Positions 1 to 12,654 of a stretch of DNA of 64,000 bases are shown here, piece by piece (within the stretch, counting starts at the first letter, position 1; each line of letters starts with the position of its first letter). Where the stretch lies: the NCBI GenBank assembly GCA_028583405.1, contig CM053255.1, positions 34,540,721 to 34,604,720 on the forward strand, read 5' to 3'. This DNA comes from Pogonophryne albipinna. Lineage: Eukaryota; Chordata; Actinopteri; Perciformes; Artedidraconidae. The position numbers were made by a program, and so were the translations under genes. The notes below the pieces were generated by a model. That model ran no database searches. It was not told the origin of the DNA and saw nothing but the letters and a program-made list of their open reading frames with translations.

Positions 1-3000
1 GCTGCGAGGGTCGGAGAGAGAGAGACCGGAGCGTCTGCTCACTGCAAGGGTCAGAGAGAGAGGGACCGGAGCGTCTACTCGCTGCGAGGGTCAGAGAGAG
101 AGAGACCGGAGCGTCTGCTCACTGCAAGGGTCAGAGAGAGAGGGACCGGAGCGTCTACTCGCTGCGAGGGTCAGAGAGAGAGAGACCGGAGCGTCTGCTC
201 GCTGCGAGGGTCAGAGAGAGGGGGACCGGAGCATCTGCTCACTGCGAGGGTCAGAAAGGGAGAGACCGGAGCATCTGCTCGCGGCGAGGGTCAGAGAGAG
301 AGAGACCGGAGCATCTGCTCGCTGCGAGGGTCAGAGAGAAAGACCGGAGCGTCTGCTCACTGCGAGGATCGGAGAGAGAGAGAGACCGGAGCATCTGCTC
401 GCTGCGAGGGTCAGAGAGAGAGAGACCGGAGCGTCTGCTCGCTGCGAGGGTCGGAGAGAGAGAGACCGGAGTGTCTGCTCACTGCGAGGGTCGGAGAGAG
501 AGAGACCGGAGCGTCTGCTCACTGCGAGGGTCGGAGAGAGAGAGACCGGAGCGTCTACTCGCTGCGAGGGTCAGAGAGAGAGAGACCGGAGCATCTGCTC
601 GCTGCGAGGGTCGGAGAGAGAGAGACCGGAGCGTCTGCTCGCTGCGAGGGTCGGAGAGAGAGAGACCAGAGCGTCTGCTCACTGCGAGGGTCAGAGAGGG
701 AGAGACTGGAGCGTCTGCTCACTGCGAGGGTCAGAGAGAGAGAGACCAGAGCGTCTGCTCACTGCGAGGGTCAGAGAGAAAGACCGGAGCGTCTGCTCTA
801 TGCGAGGGTCAGAGAGAGGGAGACCGGAGCGTCTGCTCGCTGCGAGGGTCGGAGAGAGAGAGACCGGAGCGTCTACTCGCTGCGAGGGTCGGAGAGAGAG
901 AGACCGGAGCGTCTACTCGCTGCGAGGGTCGGAGAGAGAGAGACCGGAGCGTCTGCTCGCTGCGAGGGTCAGAGAGAGAGAGACCGGAGCGTCTGCTCGC
1001 TGCGAGGGTCGGAGAGAGAGAGAGACCGGAGCGTCTGCTCGCTGCGAGGGTCAGAGGGAGAGAGACCAGAGCGTCTGCTCACTGCAAGGGTCAGAGAGAG
1101 AGGGACCGGAGCGTCTACTCGCTGCGAGGGTCAGAGAGAGAGAGACCGGAGCGTCTGCTCGCTGCGAGGGTCAGAAAGGGAGAGACCGGAGCATCTGCTC
1201 GCTGCGAGGGTCAGAGAGAGAGAGACCGGAGCATCTGCTCGCTGCGAGGGTCAGAGAGAAAGACCGGAGCGTCTGCTCGCTGCGAGGGTCGGAGAGAGAG
1301 AGACCGGAGCGTCTGCTCGCTGCGAGGGTCGGAGAGAGAGAGACCGGAGCGTCTGCTCGCTGCGAGGGTCGGAGAGAGAGAGACCGGAGCGTCTGCTCGC
1401 TGCGAGGGTCGGAGAGAGAGAGAGACCGGAGCGTCTGCTCGCTGCGAGGGTCGGAGAGAGAGAGACCGGAGCGTCTGCTCGCTGCGAGGGTCGGAGAGAG
1501 AGAGACCGGAGCGTCTGCTCGCTGCGAGGGTCGGAGAGAGAGAGACCGGAGCGTCTGCTCGCTGCGAGGGTCGGAGAGAGAGAGACCGGAGCGTCTGCTC
1601 TCTGCGAGGGTCGGAGAGAGAGAGACCGGAGCGTCTGCTCGCTGCGAGGGTCGGAGAGAGAGAGACCGGAGCGTCTGCTCGCTGCAAGGGTCAGAGAGAG
1701 AGAGACCGGAGCATCTGCTCGCTGCGAGGGTCAGAGAGAAAGACCGGAGTGTCTGCTCACTGCGAGGGTCGGAGAGAGAGAGAGACCGGAGCGTCTGCTC
1801 GCTGCGAGGGTCGGAGAGAGAGAGACCGGAGCGTCTACTCGTTGCGAGGGTCGGAGAGAGAGAGACCGGAGCATCTGCTCGCTGCGAGGGTCAGAGAGAA
1901 AGACCGGAGTGTCTGCTCACTGCGAGGGTCGGAGAGAGAGAGAGACCGGAGCGTCTGCTCGCTGCGAGGGTCGGAGAGAGAGAGAGATCGGAGCGTCTGC
2001 TCGCTGCGAGGGTCGGAGAGAGAGAGAGACCGGAGCGTCTGCTCGCTGCGAGGGTCGGAGAGAGAGAGACCGTAGCGTCTGCTCGCTGCGAGGGTCGGAG
2101 AGAGAGAGACCGGAGCGTCTGCTCGCTGCGAGGGTCGGAGAGAGAGAGACCGGAGCGTCTGCTCACTGCGAGGGTCGGAGAGAGAGAGACCGGAGCGTCT
2201 GCTCGCTGCGAGGGTCGGAGAGAGAGAGAGACCGGAGCGTCTACTCGCTGCGAGGGTCAGAGAGAGAGAGACCGGAGCATCTGCTCGCTGCGAGGGTCGG
2301 AGAAAGAGAGACCGGAGCGTCTGCTCACTGCGAGGGTCGGAGAGAGAGAGACCGGAGCGTCTGCTCACTGCGAGGGTCAGAGAGAAAGACCGGAGCGTCT
2401 GCTCTATGCGAGGGTCAGAGAGAGGGAGACCGGAGCGTCTGCTCACTGCGAGGGTCAGAGAGAAAGATCGGAGCGTCTGCTCACTGCGAGGGTCAGAGAG
2501 AAAGACCGGAGCGTCTGCTCGCTGCGAGGGTCAGAGAGAGAGAGACCGGAGCGACTGCTCACTGCGAGGGTCAGAGAGGGAGAGAGGGAGAGACCGGAGC
2601 GTCTGCTCGCTGCGAGGGTCAGAGAGAGAGAGACCGGAGCGTCTGCTCGCTGCGAGGGTCAGAGAGAGAGACCGGAGCATCTGCTCACTGCGAGGGTCGG
2701 AGAGAGAGAGAGAGAGACCGGAGCGTCTGCTCACTGCGAGGGTCGGAGAGAGAGAGAGACCGGAGCGTCTGCTCGCTGCGAGGGTCGGAGAGAGAGAGAC
2801 CGGAGCGTCTGCTCGCTGCGAGGGTCGGAGAGAGAGAGACCGGAGCGTCTGCTCTCTGCGAGGGTCGGAGAGAGAGAGACCGGAGCGTCTACTCGCTGCG
2901 AGGGTCAGAGAGAGAGAGACCGGAGCATCTGCTCGCTGCGAGGGTCGGAGAGAGAGAGACCGGAGCGTCTGCTCACTGCGAGGGTCGGAGAGAGAGAGAC

Positions 3001-3420
3001 CGGAGCGTCTGCTCACTGCGAGGGTCGGAGAGAGAGAGACCGGAGCGTCTGCTCGCTGCAAGGGTCGGAGAGAGAGAGACCGGAGCGTCTGCTCACTGCG
3101 AGGGTCAGAGAGAAAGACCGGAGCGTCTGCTCTATGCGAGGGTCAGAGAGAGGGAGACCGGAGCATCTGCTCACTGCGAGGGTCAGAGAGAAAGACCGGA
3201 GCGTCTACTCACTGCGAGGGTCAGAGAGAGAGAGACCGGAGCATCTGCTCGCTGCGAGGGTCAGAGAGGGAGAGACCGGAGCATCTGCTCGCTGCGAGGG
3301 TCAGAGAGAGAGAGACCGGAGCGTCTGCTCACTGCGAGGGTCAGAGAGAGAGACCGGAGCGTCTGCTCACTGCGAGGTTCAGAGAGAGGGAGACCGGAGC
3401 GTCTGCTCACTGCGAGGGTC
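1..3420. repeat. 40-bp minisatellite array
   Basis: A head-to-tail array of a unit of about 40 bp (gctgcgagggtc, then a GA-rich run, then accggagcgtctgctc) fills this stretch and probably continues past the left edge. There are roughly 85 units. Many are 38 or 42 bp because the GA run changes by whole dinucleotides. Point variants recur (tcgg/tcag, gctgc/actgc, gcgtct/gcatct), which suggests higher-order duplication. The unit has no stop codon in most frames of either strand. Because 40 is not a multiple of 3, successive units are read in different frames, giving long artefactual open frames. The right edge joins a decayed transposon ORF on the minus strand, so the array seems to have expanded inside that ORF. 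Confidence 0.95.
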
Positions 3421-3423
3421 ACT

Positions 3424-3936
3424 GAAGGTAGAGAAGAAGAAGAAGAAGGGATGGAGGGATGAAGGTGTGTATATGCAAGGGGATCTTTGTGAAGCCTGTG
3501 AGCACAGGGATGAGAGAAAGGTTGACATGAGCTGCGACATGTCAGACACAGAGAGCGGATGGGTGGTGTTGCTGTGGCTAGAGTGTAGCTGGTTGCACGG
3601 GAGGAAAAACATTTGGGTGTTGGGGAAGGGATGGGGGGAGGGGGAGGGGGGAAAGGATAGACCAGTTGGGAAAGAAGGTACTGGGTAAGAGTCGGCTAAT
3701 GGGTTAGCATGTAGCATGGCCCCTTGGGTTACTGGGTGAGGCGCTGTTGCTACGGGGTTAGCTGCTAGAGGAGGAAGGTAAGCAGAAGCTGGGTTGCTGT
3801 GGACTGCTGAAGGTAGAGAAGAAGAAGAAGGGATGGAGGGATGAAGGGATGTATGTGCAAGGGGATTTCGTGAAGCCTGTGAGCACAGGGATGAGAGAAA
3901 GGTTGACATGAGCTGCGACATGTCAGACACAGAGAG
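3424..3936. repeat. Direct duplication of about 130 bp, 385 bp apart
   Basis: The segment 3424-3555 (gaaggtagagaagaag to cagacacagagag) is repeated almost exactly at 3809-3936. The two copies differ by small indels in the GAA run and a few substitutions. The left copy abuts the minisatellite. The duplication lies within the minus-strand transposon ORF and doubles its SVSDMSQLMSTFLSS motif. Confidence 0.9.
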
Positions 3937-3967
3937 AGCAGGCACAGAGGGCGATACGACCTGGCCC

Positions 3968-4728
3968 CAGGGTTTCCGTTAGCCGGTAATTACCGGTTTT
4001 TAGCTGGTAAAATGTATTAAAAACCGGTAAATTCAAAACCTGCCGGTCAAAATGTCTGGTAATAATTAGGGATGCTCCGATAGATCGGCCGCCGATCATT
4101 ATCGGCCGATATTCACTCTTAATAGTTTGATCGGTGCTCTCTATAAAGGCCGATCAGGAGAGCTGGATCTAATCGATATGGACATACACGCGAGTGAAGT
4201 GTAACCGGACGCGAGAGAGAGAGATCAGATCAGCTGCTGAGTCAGACCGAGACACGCAGCTCTGCACAATCACCTGAAGCCCCGCCTCTGTTTAGCGAGC
4301 TGCATGAGATACTGACGGGCTGTCAGGAGAGAGAGGGAGGGAGAGAGGAAAAGAGAGGATCCGTTTCTCCCGTGTTATTATTCAAAGTTGATCTAAACTT
4401 TTCAATAATGTACATTATCTACTACAAGTAGTTTGTTTGAATGTAATAATTATGTTGTTTGTTGTGGAATAATTTATTGAAAAATGAATCTGAATTTTTC
4501 GATCTGTTACGATTATAAACTGAAGCAATATAAAAATGAGCCCCGTGAACTGAGTTTTAAACATCAGCATATCCGCTCATAGTCCGGTAATTACCTGCTA
4601 ACGGAAACTCTGCTACACAACTCTTATTATTATTATTGAAACATGACCGGTAAGTTTCAAATTTGTCCGTTAAAATTAATTCTGCCCGGACATTTGACCG
4701 GCGAGAAAAAATCCTAGCGGAAACCCTG
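3968..4728. mobile_element. Non-autonomous hAT element, TSD CCTGGCCC
   Basis: The 761-bp element starts cagggtttccg and ends cggaaaccctg. It is flanked by a perfect 8-bp duplication, cctggccc, at 3960-3967 and 4729-4736. Terminal CAG...CTG and 8-bp target duplications are hallmarks of the hAT superfamily. An internal second copy of similar ends (ccggtaattacc near 3985 and 4585, with ctaacggaaactctg to about 4610) and a different hAT-like start (gggatgctccgat near 4069) suggest it is itself composite. No transposase is encoded. It interrupts the SAP-like transposon ORF. Confidence 0.88.
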
Positions 4729-5200
4729 CCTGGCCCCCCACCGCCTTGTTGTCATTTCGGTGAAAATGGATGCCGTTTTCTTTCAGGAAACGTTGGAGTT
4801 GAATGACTGTCCACCTCCTGAGTTCGGGCTCCGTTTCGGTGCACGGCTCCGTCCGAGAGGCATGTCGAGTGCGCCGCTGCGAGTGGCCGGGGGCTGCTAA
4901 TGAGGCAGGCTGCCGTTGGTGGGGAGATTGGAGCTGGCTGTGCCTGTTGTGGCCCCGGTTGTTTGCCCTCGCTGGCGGAGTAGACGAAGCCTGGGACCTG
5001 TCTGGAGTTGGAGGTGTCTCGTTGGGGGAGCTTGAGTGGGAGCGGTGGTGGCTGGTGTGTGGGACACTGATTGCCGAGCGCACGCGGCTCCGTTCGGATG
5101 CTTGGCTTAGATCCAACTGCTGAAACGTGGATGGCGGGTAGCCGATGGCGAAGAGATCTTCGTCTGACTCCGGTGAGTTGATCAGCAGTTCGGGATCCAT

Positions 5201-6096
<896 letters not shown>

Positions 6097-6160
6097 GCCT
6101 AGCATTACTATACTTGTGCGGACCTAAATCTGTTTACATAGTCACGTGTGGGGACTCGCC

Positions 6161-6194
6161 TCCCTTATGGGGACAAATTGGAGGTCCCCATAAG
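6161..6194. repeat. Small inverted repeat at edge of fish repeat
   Basis: cttatggggac and gtccccataag face each other around a short spacer, forming a hairpin of about 11-bp arms. It sits between the two TG arrays and immediately before the TTAGGG-like tract. The whole segment resembles a dispersed teleost repeat I have seen but cannot name. Confidence 0.6.
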
Positions 6195-6233
6195 GGGAAT
6201 CATTCATTTTAGGGTGAAGACTTGGTCATGTTT

Positions 6234-6278
6234 AGGATTAGGGTTAGGGTAAGGGTTAGGGTAAGGGTTAGGGTTAGG
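6234..6278 (+). repeat. Interstitial TTAGGG-like tract
   Basis: Short run of ttaggg and taaggg hexamers (about seven, imperfect) on the plus strand. The tract is short and is embedded in a dispersed repeat between two (TG)n arrays, so it reads as repeat sequence rather than a fused chromosome end. Confidence 0.8.
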
Positions 6279-6364
6279 CATGTGTTGGTTATGGTTAAGG
6301 TTAGCATAAGTCTCCAGGAAATGCATGTAAGTGAATGTAATGTCCCCTGAAGTGATGTATACAT

Positions 6365-7110
<746 letters not shown>

Positions 7111-7111
7111 A

Positions 7112-7590
7112 ATTTGCCTTTTTCCAAACCGGTACAAGAAAAAAAGGCTCTAGTTACAGCTCCTTATTTCCAAGGAACCATTGCATCCTTACAGAGATGC
7201 GTGCAGGCTGTGGCCATAGAGCAGCAGAGGCTGGGATACAGCTCAGCCCAGCAGAATCTCACGTTTGGATGGAGTCCACTAAAGGGTAGCCCTAGATTTA
7301 CCAAAACCCTTGCAAGACCAGCTGCCTGAGGATCTCGCATTGGCCTCAAGCAGCTCACGCACAATTTTACAAATCGAGGGTTTCCAGGGCGACACAATCC
7401 CAAAATGCCAAACCCAGGCTTCCCAACACGACAGTACAGACAGTGAGTCCCCTTCTTTGACACATTCTAATGTCCATGTGCTTTGCATCTGTTCAGGCTG
7501 CAGCCCCCCCCAATATGACTATTACCAGGCAGGAAAGTGTTACTGGGATGGATCCACTGAGGTCTTAATACATTTACAAATGATAATAAA
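7112..7590 (+). pseudogene. Unrecognised exon-like coding segments, possibly broken
   Basis: After an acceptor-like tract at 7097-7111 a plus-strand frame reads NLPFSKPVQEKKALVTAPYF and on to GWSPLKGSPRFTKTL, stopping near 7329. Continuing needs a frame change near 7305-7312 into QLPEDLALASSSSRTILQIE, which runs to a consensus donor (acagac-agtgagtcc region, near 7441). A second acceptor-like site (catctgttcag, ending about 7498) opens CSPPQYDYYQAGKCYWDGST, which then runs into the inverted-repeat element at 7594. The composition looks protein-like and not transposon-like, but I do not recognise a family. The frame break and the end inside a mobile element suggest a pseudogene or a mis-modelled exon. 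Confidence 0.3.
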
Positions 7591-8009
7591 AAGGTTGGTA
7601 CCACTTTACAATAAGACTACCCTTATAAAGGATTCATAAAGGGTTTATAATTAGGTTATGAATTAGGTTGTAAACACTTTATTAATCATTAAGAACCATT
7701 TATAAACCAGTTCTAACATAGTTTTCATTCATCAACACAGGCTCACTATTTGGCAAGATGGCTAAGCCTTATATTGGCTACTTATCGAGAATCAACTCAG
7801 TGAGCAACAGATACCAAGGATGCTGGCTGATGAAGAAGACGAAGTAAGCTACCCAGCTAGCGGGGAACGTTCTCACAACTTTGGCTAACGTTACCTATTG
7901 GTTCTAATAAGGTTTTAAAGAAACGTTTTAATCTGATGTTCAAAGAACCTTTTTAGGATGTTTATTTTTTCAAATAATGTTCCTATAAGGTTTAAGGTTA
8001 ACTAAGACA

Positions 8010-8310
8010 TAACGTTTTAACTGCAACATTCAGAGGATGTTTTCAGGATGTTATTGAGGCCTGAGATGACAGAAAGTGTTTTATAAAATGTTCCTTTAAT
8101 GTGATATGTTAACAAAGGTGGAACGTTTTGCCTGCAACATTCTAAGGATGTGTTTTGGACGTTGTTGAGTAACACATTAAAGATGTTCTTTATAAAACGG
8201 TCCCTCAATGTTACATGATAATAAATGTAGAACATTCTCCAAGAAACATTCTGAAAATGTTTTCAGGATGTTATTCTTTTTTTATAAAACGTTCCTGTTA
8301 TGGCAAATAT
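8010..8310. repeat. Degenerate ~110-bp tandem repeats
   Basis: Three consecutive units each contain the order aacgtttt, gcaacattc, aggatgttttcagg, gttataaaa-type words and gttcct. They begin near 8010, 8121 and 8230, with substantial divergence between units. They lie in the left arm of the 7594-11788 element. Confidence 0.65.
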
Positions 8311-9880
8311 TAACACGGTCATGGTCAACGTCAGATTTATTTCTAGAGTGCTTTAAAAAACAAACTTGTTGCATCTGTTTGAAAAGGATGTTTTAAAAAA
8401 TCTGATGTCACCATATTTTCCTTTTGAAAAAAACAAACAGGCACGTAATTCATGATAAGCTGTAAGCAGATATTGCATGTTTACGGTGGCATGTGTGAGT
8501 TCCCAGCTAGAAATGTTTGTTACCATTCGTTGTTCTAGGAATGTTTTCAGCGGGACGTTTTATTTTGGTTCCCAGAATGTTCTTCTGAAAGGTAGGATAA
8601 CGTTCTTTAAAAACATTCTTAACATTTTTGGTGATAACTTTCTTAAGATGTATGAGCGCATTGAGACAATGAATAGGACGTATAAAAACGAATTTATGCA
8701 TGCCAATATTCACTCACATGCACTTATAATCACACTAAGGTATGTAGGCCCACAGTATTCATAATATCATGTGTAAAATATCAGAAAATAATCACACTTT
8801 TTTCTGACTATAAAGGTTGTGTCTCGTATGTAGGTTCTAACTGTTAGATAAGCTATCTGGCCGTGTGTGGTTTGTGAGGGCTGCGTATAAACAGTGTCCG
8901 CTGTTTATGCATATTGGATACAAATCGTTATTGCACCCTTTAGATTTGAGACCGACAGACATATAGAGCAACGGACCGACTGTCACTGACCGTCCCTGAA
9001 ACCCCTGTTAGTTTGTATGTGTTTGTTTCTACTATGTCTCTCTCTCTCTCTCTGTCTGCTGGTCTGCTCGACACGGCTGGGAGCTATCTCCAATCAACCA
9101 CACCTGCAACCTGCTCATCAGCCACAATATGAAAGCCTGCAGCCTGCACTCATTCCCTGCCGGATTGTTGCAGTGAACGGTTTGTTGCGTGCCGCTCTAG
9201 CTTTTTACCAGCATATTCTTTGACAACTTTGCCTGCTTTTGCCTCACACTCATTTTTATGTCTCTCCCAGGAAGAATCCAAGGCCTTCCACACTCCCAAG
9301 ACCAGCCAGGCCTCTCTACCCACCCTGGAACAACTGTTTCCCACTGCTGCCATAACCAACCTCCACTCCCAGCTCCCCTTTTCTAATAAACAAATGTTAC
9401 TTTCACCAGCTGATTCCGAGTCATCCTTTTACATGTATTAATAGTCAAATTCCAATAGTTAAGTAAACTATCAAAATAATCCTAATGACCACAGTGGTCA
9501 GTCCACTTACCCAGGAATTTTTAGTTGAACAATTACAGGAATATTATGTCTTTATGTTCTAATAATGTAAACATATTTTAGGAAATTGTTACCACAGAAC
9601 ATTTGCATAATGTTTTAAACATAAAGCATGTTATCCTTCTCTATAATAATAACATTCTGGCAACATAAACAAATCTAACTTGCAGCTGAAAACATTTTAA
9701 GAACAGTAGGGCATAATGTTCTAACAATGTTATCAAAAACATTTTAAGAATGTTTTTAGAGAACGTTATCCTACCTTTCAGAAGAACATTCTGGGAACCA
9801 AAATAAAAGCTTCTGCTGAAAACGTTTTTAGAATAGTAGGGCATAATGTTCTAACAATGTTATCAAAAACATTTTAGGAA

Positions 9881-11290
9881 GGATCCACACCAGTCTGGTT
9901 TCAAGGCAGGTCACTCCACAGAAACTGCTCTCATTGCTGTCTCTGAGGAACTGCACACTGCCAAAGCAGCATCCCTCTCCTCTGTCATCATCCTGTTGGA
10001 CCTGTCAGCTGCATTCGACACGGTGAACCATCAGATCCTCCTTCGGCCTCTCCAAGAACTTGGAGTTTCAGGCTCTGCACTTTCCCTCCTCACCTCATAC
10101 CTCAAAGACCGCACCTACAGGGTAACTTGGAGAGGGTCCGAGTCCGACCCTTGTCAGTTAACTACAGGGGTCCCTCAGGGCTCTGTCCTTGGTCCCCTCC
10201 TCTTCTCCTTGTACACAAACTCGCTCGGATCTGTGATTAGCCCGCATGGTTTTTCATACCACTGCTACGCTGACGGCACCCAATTAATTCTGTCCTTTCC
10301 CCGCTCAGAGACCCAGGTCGTCACACGCATCTCTGCTTGTCTAGCAGACATCTCTCAGTGGATGTCTGCTCATCACCTCAAGCTCAACCTTGACAAGGAA
10401 AAGATTGTACCACTCTTGACCTAACAATCAACATCGGCACCTCTGTTGTTTCCCCGACTCAGACTGCAAGGAATCTGGGTGTGATCCTAGATAACAACCT
10501 GTCCTTCGCTGCAAACATCGCTGCTACAACCCGCTGCTGCAGATACACGCTTTACAACATCAGGAAGATACGTCCCCACCTGACCCAGAAAGCCACGCAG
10601 GTTCTGGTCCAGGCTCTCGTAATCTCACGCCTAGACTACTGCAACTCCCTCCTGGCTGGTCTACCTGCATGTGCCATCCGACCTCTGCAGCTCATCCAGA
10701 ATGCTGCGGCTCGTCTGGTCTTCAACCTTCCAACATTTTCCCACACCACTCCGCTCCCTTCACTGGCTTCCAGTAACTGCTAGAATCCACTTCAAGAGAC
10801 TGGTACTTGCGTACCATGCTGCGAATGGATCTGGCCCTTCCTACATCCAGGACATGGTTAAACTGTACACCCCAGCACGTGCACTCCGCTCTGCATCAGC
10901 CAAACGACTCGCTGCACCCTCGCTGCGAGGGGGACCCAAGTTCCCATCAGCAAAAACACGTGGGTTTGCTATCCTGGCTCCAAAATGGTAGAATGAGCTC
11001 CCCATTGAAATCAGGACAGCAGAAAGCTTACACACCTTCCGGCGCAGACTGAAAACTCATCTCTTTCGACTCCACTTCGAACGATAGAACTACTAACAAA
11101 GCACTTATATACTAATAAAGGACTGGCTTATCTAAAGCCAGTTGAGTAGCACTTGAAATGTTTGGCTCTATGAAACCTGATGTACTTTATGATTCTGTTT
11201 ACTTCAAGTTTGTGTCTTCCTGGTCGAATGTACTTATAGTAAGTCGCTTTGGATAAAAGCGTCAGCTAAATGCAATGTAATGTAATGTAA
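9881..11290 (+). mobile_element. 5'-truncated L2-like LINE
   Basis: It begins inside the reverse transcriptase region and ends with ggataaaagcgtcagctaaa followed by a short tgtaa-type tandem tail, an end typical of fish L2/CR1-type LINEs. Direct aggaagg words at both junctions (near 9876 and 11291) are a plausible short target duplication. It inserted into the 125-bp repeats of the surrounding element. It is 5'-truncated and dead. Confidence 0.8.
9996..10424 (+). pseudogene. Reverse transcriptase fragment (L2-like)
   Basis: Reads LLDLSAAFDTVNH (first catalytic Asp region), GVPQGSVLGPLLFSLY, and YADGTQL in place of the canonical YADD, so the second catalytic Asp is lost. The frame stops at 10424. 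Further RT thumb sequence follows in other frames (10481-10783 includes ISRLDYCNSLLAGL and IQNAAARLVF; 10671-10991). It is a decayed non-LTR reverse transcriptase with endonuclease lost by 5' truncation. Confidence 0.85.
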
Positions 11291-11788
11291 AGGAAGGTTA
11301 TCACCAAACATTTCAAGAATGTTTTTAAAGAACGTTATCCTACCTTTCAGAAGAATATTCTGGGAACCAAAATAAAAGCTTCTGCTGAAAACGTTTTAAG
11401 AATAGGAGGGCATAATGTTCTGACAATGTTATCAAAAACATTTTAAGAATGTTTTTAGAGAAAGTTATCCTACCTTTCAGAAGAACGTTCTGGGAACCAA
11501 AAGAAAACTTCCCGCTGAAAACATTCCTAGAACAATGAATGTAACATTCTCAGAATGTTTTTAGAACCAAAAATGTCTAGCTGGGTAAGTAGCCAATATA
11601 AGACTTAGCAGTACAGATAAATGTGGGCTCACTATTTGGCAAGCAACCGGTCACAGTTGCCCTGTTTATCTCGTGTTTTATAAAAGCTTATTAAGGATTT
11701 ATAAAGTGTTCACAATCTAACTAATAAATGAATTACAAACTATTCGTAAACCCTTTATAAGGGTAGTCTTATTGTAAAGTGGTACCCA

Positions 11789-12654
11789 GAGGTTTGTACA
11801 TCATCACTGTGCCCTTCAAAATGGTGATCAATCATAGAGTGATGACCAACCAATCATATATGTTCCAACCGATCTATACAAATGCGTTTTTTTTTTTACA
11901 TTACATTTTGTTATGAAATGTTATAATGAAACTCCAGCAGTAGCTGTCACTTGTTAAAGTGGGAAGAAAGTCATTTATTCAAGTGAAATATAGAAGGAAC
12001 AAAACAGTAGAAGAAAGAAGTTGTGATACTGGCCTTCCAATAAATCACAAAGTGGTTGATGCAAATGATTAAAAAAAGACCTTTTGAGTCTCCAGCTTTA
12101 ACCCTTTAAACATGAAACCCTTTGTTAAGACATAAAGATCTGAACACAGCCTAAGAAGCTACATTTCACATTCCAGCTCACTGGCAACATCTACCAACGG
12201 TTACTTTAAAGACTTGCTACACAATGTTTTATACTCAATAACATTTTGACACGTTTTCACATAAAACACATTTACTGTAGCAGACACAAGGATGTACACA
12301 GGACAAAGGAGTTCATGGTGGAAGAAAGAACGCTCAAACAATATAACAGAGAAGTTATCTTAATAAAGGATAAATACATCCTAATAGTTCAAAACGTTTT
12401 GGTGACCTTGTTTTGAGGGGGCAGGTCAGGCAGGGGCTTTGTGATCTCAGCATTTCTACAATCTTAAACTATGGCTGATTGGCCCACCAAACAGAAAACA
12501 GTTTGAAAGATTCAAACTAAAACCTGGAGGCAGACGCAGGTTGAGATATCTTGAGCTTTAGTCCCTGCTGTGGGTCAAGCCTCCTACACTCACACAATGT
12601 CCATTCTGTCCTAAAGTGTGAGCACACAGTTTTTAAAGCAGATCGTGGGTCCTG
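11789..12654. other. Intergenic or 3' UTR of the PIRT-like gene
   Basis: No repeat boundary or ORF stands out. It lies immediately downstream of the minus-strand PIRT-like stop codon, so part is likely its 3' UTR. Minus-strand polyadenylation signals (tttatt on the plus strand) occur near 11972. The extent is a guess. Confidence 0.35.

Larger units (their letters stand above)
3424..5200 (-). pseudogene. Transposon-like ORF with SAP-like helix, interrupted
   Basis: On the minus strand an ATG at 5198-5200 opens a frame starting MDPELLINSPESDEDLFAIG. A Ser/Pro/Gln-rich stretch follows, then a segment RRWTVIQLQRFLKENGIHFH (near codons 130-150) that looks like a SAP-type DNA-binding helix pair. 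After the hAT insertion at 3968-4728 the same kind of Ser/Pro-rich frame resumes (VSDMSQLMSTFLSSLCSQAS), ending in the minisatellite. A piece containing that motif occurs twice because of a local duplication. I infer a transposon ORF1 or gag-like protein. SAP-like N-termini are found in several fish element types, but I cannot name the family. It is not intact. Confidence 0.5.
9650..11575. repeat. ~125-bp tandem repeats split by a LINE
   Basis: Units carrying gagaacgttatcctaccttt, cagaagaacattctgggaacc and gggcataatgttctaacaat recur at about 9650-9880 and again at 11310-11575. The two blocks are one array separated by the LINE at 9881-11290. An inverted relative of the unit sits at 8520-8640, supporting an inverted-repeat layout for the whole element. 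Confidence 0.7.
7594..11788. mobile_element. 4.2-kb inverted-repeat DNA element, composite
   Basis: The ends are inverted copies of each other. The left starts ggtaccactttacaataaga and the right (11757-11788) is its reverse complement, followed inward by taaaccctttataaggg-like words on both sides. Further in, a sub-terminal pair (gctaagccttatattggctac near 7760 and its inverted match near 11590) and Gttct/Tgttcc-rich sequence also face each other. The body carries two kinds of degenerate tandem repeat and an inserted LINE (9881-11290). I saw no transposase and no clean target duplication. Superfamily is therefore unassigned. Confidence 0.6.

Noticed and set aside
1..3420. CRISPR array
   Set aside because: Units are contiguous without unique spacers and the DNA is vertebrate; it is a minisatellite.
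471..3688. Very long open frames (up to 962 codons) across the minisatellite
   Set aside because: They arise because the 40-bp unit has no stop in most frames. Both strands are open, residues repeat every 40, and the frame has no start context or domain.
6234..6278. Ancient telomere fusion point
   Set aside because: Too short, imperfect, and within a dispersed repeat.
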